This document shows, one piece after another, positions 33,101 to 34,084 of a stretch of 34,084 bases of DNA. Made by a program: the position numbers and the translations under genes. The notes beneath the pieces are model-generated. The model made no database searches, had not been told where the DNA came from, and saw nothing but the letters and a program-made list of their open reading frames with translations. Origin of the DNA: Rathayibacter tanaceti (GTDB lineage: Bacteria > Actinomycetota > Actinomycetes > Actinomycetales > Microbacteriaceae); the NCBI RefSeq assembly GCF_001634385.1, contig NZ_LIIN01000016.1, positions 1-34,084 on the forward strand, given 5' to 3'. Position 1 is the stretch's first letter. Each line of letters opens with the position of its first letter.

Positions 33101-34084
33101 ACTCCTGGCACGGCACCCGCCGGTTCCGGTACGACGCGGCCGGGCGGCTCGTCGAAGCCGTCAACGGCATCGGCGGCGTCACCCGGTACGAGTACGACGA
33201 CCGCGGCCGCAACACCGTCATCATCGACCCCCTCGGCGGCATCACCCGGCGCACCTTCGACGCCACCGATCACGCCGTCGCCGCCACCGATCCCCTCGGC
33301 CGCACCACGACCGCCGGCTACGACCCCGCCGGCCGCCAGCTGTGGCAGCAGGACCCCGAGGGGCACCGCCTCTCCTGGACCTACGACGCCGCCGGCCGCG
33401 AAACCAGCCTCACCGCCGACGGACGCCTGCTCTCCGAAACCCGCCGCGACCTCCGCGCCCGGCAAGCGGTGATCATCGACCACACCGGCCCCGACGGACC
33501 CCTCGAGCACACCCTCACCTGGAACCGCCGCGACCAGCTCATCCGCCGCACCCGCAACGACCGCGGCCTCGCCTGGGAGTACGACGCCGACGGCAACCGC
33601 ACCGCCGTCATCGGCCCCGACGGTGCCCGCACCCGCTACGAACGCGACAGCACCGGACGGGTCACCGCGATCGAACACCCCCGGCTGGGCCGTGCCACGT
33701 TCGAGTACGACGCCGCCGGACACCTCATCGCCTCCACCGCCGGAGGGATCGCTCAGACCTGGCGGCACCACGACGGCTTCGTCACGGAGCACAGCACCGG
33801 GACGGGAGCGGGCACCGGGTCGTCGCTGACCCGCATGACCCGGGACGAGGACGGCCGCATCACCCGCCTCGACGCACCCACCGGCGGCGTCGACTACCGC
33901 TACGACGACGCCCAACAACTCCTCGAAACCCGCGCAGAGGCGGGCACGACCCGATTCGAGTACGACGCCGGCGGACGCCCCACCCGCGAGACCGACTCCG
34001 ACGGCCGCACGAGCGTCCACGACTACGACGCCGCCGGCCAACTGCTCTCGACCACCCGCGACGACGGCACCCGCGTCGAGTACG
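30112..34084 (+). CDS. Rhs/YD-repeat protein with DUF6531 domain, C-terminus beyond the window
   Basis: At least 1324 residues in one unbroken frame to the window edge. Residues 1-283 are mostly helical, Ala/Glu/Arg-rich, with no signal peptide, split by a Gly/Pro-rich linker near 150-165. Residues ~285-360 are DUF6531 (DDPVNTTTGNFLETEVDLGF, then RWERTYNSLD), the usual cap before an Rhs shell. From ~420 on there are about two dozen YD repeats (G-x-x-x-x-x-Y-D-x-x-G-R-L pattern). Such proteins form a beta-cage around a variable C-terminal toxin; the toxin and any immunity gene would lie to the right. GTG 30112 has GGAGAAGGGG eight bases before it. The helical N-terminus without signal peptide is compatible with type VII export; this is inference. 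Confidence 0.92.
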   Translation, partial: MADLGAIEEDVPFAAGVAEAVVSAFTDAAAVVEGQSGSRAGSAVTALAEFRGRFSEVFRQNAQTGATDAAELVARLREVATAAGRLRDEAAKEQRRRVLAREWKREQDSRNLVEQLGATLFGEEDPPVGPAAEQVSIPVEQGAVGARQTPAPGGGGMGGGTSSARPEDLRAFADASSSANDELRERPGRLRGLLTDFAEQCRWGHLDADSVVSGVVSWLAANDQDVQWARSIADAFAAAGGDGTVSTVADSALALALGSAGVALSREDIAITPAQVYGAPPTSGYADDPVNTTTGNFLETEVDLGFTGGTGSLRWERTYNSLDERAGAFGAGWSSVAEVRLRVEDDGATLVLPDGRELLFPRQGEGWDRAVGESRWLARESDPEGTGERLVVSGNDGSRWLFTAGGRWLSAGSGPGTRVDVEYDEHGALTRLRHERGRWVAVEWSGGRIVVAHASDGRRVEYEYDAGRLVAAAGPGGTRRYGWNAQGLIESVTDAGGVVEVRNRYDAKRRVVSQTSPFGRTTRYAYLPGRATVVSDTDGSRSNTWISDTRGRLVGIIDPAGRRQSMSYDAAGNLLTATGRDGTVTAHAYDHRGRLVRTKTPSGADITRGYDESDRVTTVVAEQGGVTSYEYADDEDRSPSVVIDPEGGRTRLTWVDGQLTEVTDPEGVSVRLGYDPFGDLISTTDADGNTARLLRDQAGRVVAAVTPSGARTEYRYTPAGLLASRRDPLGATWRYEYDSGGRLTALVDPLGARTVMEHGEHGAVSRTIDPLGRAITREFDDLGNVSAALLPDGSSWRFAYDALSRLTETTDPAGHLWRREYDADGALSALIDPTGSRATVFTDPHTTAVSDSAASSRTRFDPLGRPVATEAHDGSTALTVYDRCGRPVELVDEEGGLTHLIRDAAGRITEQIAPSGATTRFEYDRCGRLASLTDPAGASTTLEYDADGRQIRWRGPTGETGWSEYDAAGRATARHTPGRGTARYRYDPLGRVVWSHDSWHGTRRFRYDAAGRLVEAVNGIGGVTRYEYDDRGRNTVIIDPLGGITRRTFDATDHAVAATDPLGRTTTAGYDPAGRQLWQQDPEGHRLSWTYDAAGRETSLTADGRLLSETRRDLRARQAVIIDHTGPDGPLEHTLTWNRRDQLIRRTRNDRGLAWEYDADGNRTAVIGPDGARTRYERDSTGRVTAIEHPRLGRATFEYDAAGHLIASTAGGIAQTWRHHDGFVTEHSTGTGAGTGSSLTRMTRDEDGRITRLDAPTGGVDYRYDDAQQLLETRAEAGTTRFEYDAGGRPTRETDSDGRTSVHDYDAAGQLLSTTRDDGTRVEY

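Noticed and set aside
31657-34041. 794-residue open frame on the minus strand, opposite the Rhs gene
   Set aside because: It mirrors the YD repeats in a complementary frame (Val/Gly/Ala/Asp-rich low complexity). It has no family motif, and the plus-strand Rhs frame is certain.
32161-34084. Regularly repeated DNA in the Rhs gene as a possible CRISPR or tandem-repeat array
   Set aside because: Repeats are protein-level YD units that vary in DNA sequence and length; there are no identical repeats with unique spacers.
1-34084. rRNA, tRNA, insertion sequence or transposase genes
   Set aside because: Looked for cloverleaf-type sequences, transposase motifs and terminal repeats; none was found that I can support.

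Overview
The window is very GC-rich and densely coded. Short leaders, GTG starts and ATGA/GTGA stop-start overlaps are common. Protein content (actinobacterial branched-chain 2-oxo acid dehydrogenase operon, four-helix 'phage holin family' protein, Wzz/BY-kinase-like EPS gene, Tat-secreted esterase, Rhs protein with DUF6531) points to an actinobacterium, most likely family Microbacteriaceae (Rathayibacter/Curtobacterium/Clavibacter type). This placement is inference from gene content; no rRNA or tRNA gene is seen.

Layout. (1) 1-3651, minus strand: an operon of a PLP aminotransferase followed by E1-alpha, E1-beta and E2 (cut by the window edge) of a branched-chain 2-oxo acid dehydrogenase. (2) 3784-6294, plus strand: a small membrane protein, then a low-molecular-weight protein tyrosine phosphatase translationally coupled to purB. 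(3) 6462-7363, minus strand: two coupled membrane proteins. (4) 7530-27003: a large exopolysaccharide (EPS) or cell-wall glycan locus, nearly all on the minus strand. It encodes a pyruvyltransferase-GT4 fusion, a YdcF-like protein, a secreted beta-helix protein (the only plus-strand gene), a Wzz-like protein with a degenerate kinase domain, a lipoprotein hydrolase, an O-acyltransferase, GT2 and GT4 glycosyltransferases, a second pyruvyltransferase, a Wzx flippase, another glycosyltransferase, a Wzy/O-antigen-ligase-like polymerase, a Tat-exported esterase and an Alg14/Alg13-type glycosyltransferase. From the polymerase to the lipoprotein hydrolase the order is one run with 4-nt overlaps, except a 208-bp gap before the acyltransferase. 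(5) 27329-29889: a small acidic protein, a siderophore-interacting flavoprotein and a DUF418-type membrane protein. (6) 30112 to the end: a very large YD-repeat (Rhs) protein whose C-terminal toxin region lies beyond the window.

The locus in (4) looks like a Wzx/Wzy-dependent pathway. Glycosyltransferases build a lipid-linked repeat unit, acyl and pyruvyl transferases decorate it, Wzx flips it, Wzy polymerises it and Wzz sets chain length; the secreted beta-helix protein and esterases may trim or remodel the product. No priming sugar-phosphate transferase is seen, so it must be encoded elsewhere.

Six reading-frame breaks occur in four otherwise well-conserved genes (E1-alpha, beta-helix protein, second pyruvyltransferase, and three in the polymerase). 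Each is explained by one missing base, and at least one falls in a run of C/G. This suggests consensus errors in the source sequence, although real decay of the polymerase gene cannot be excluded.
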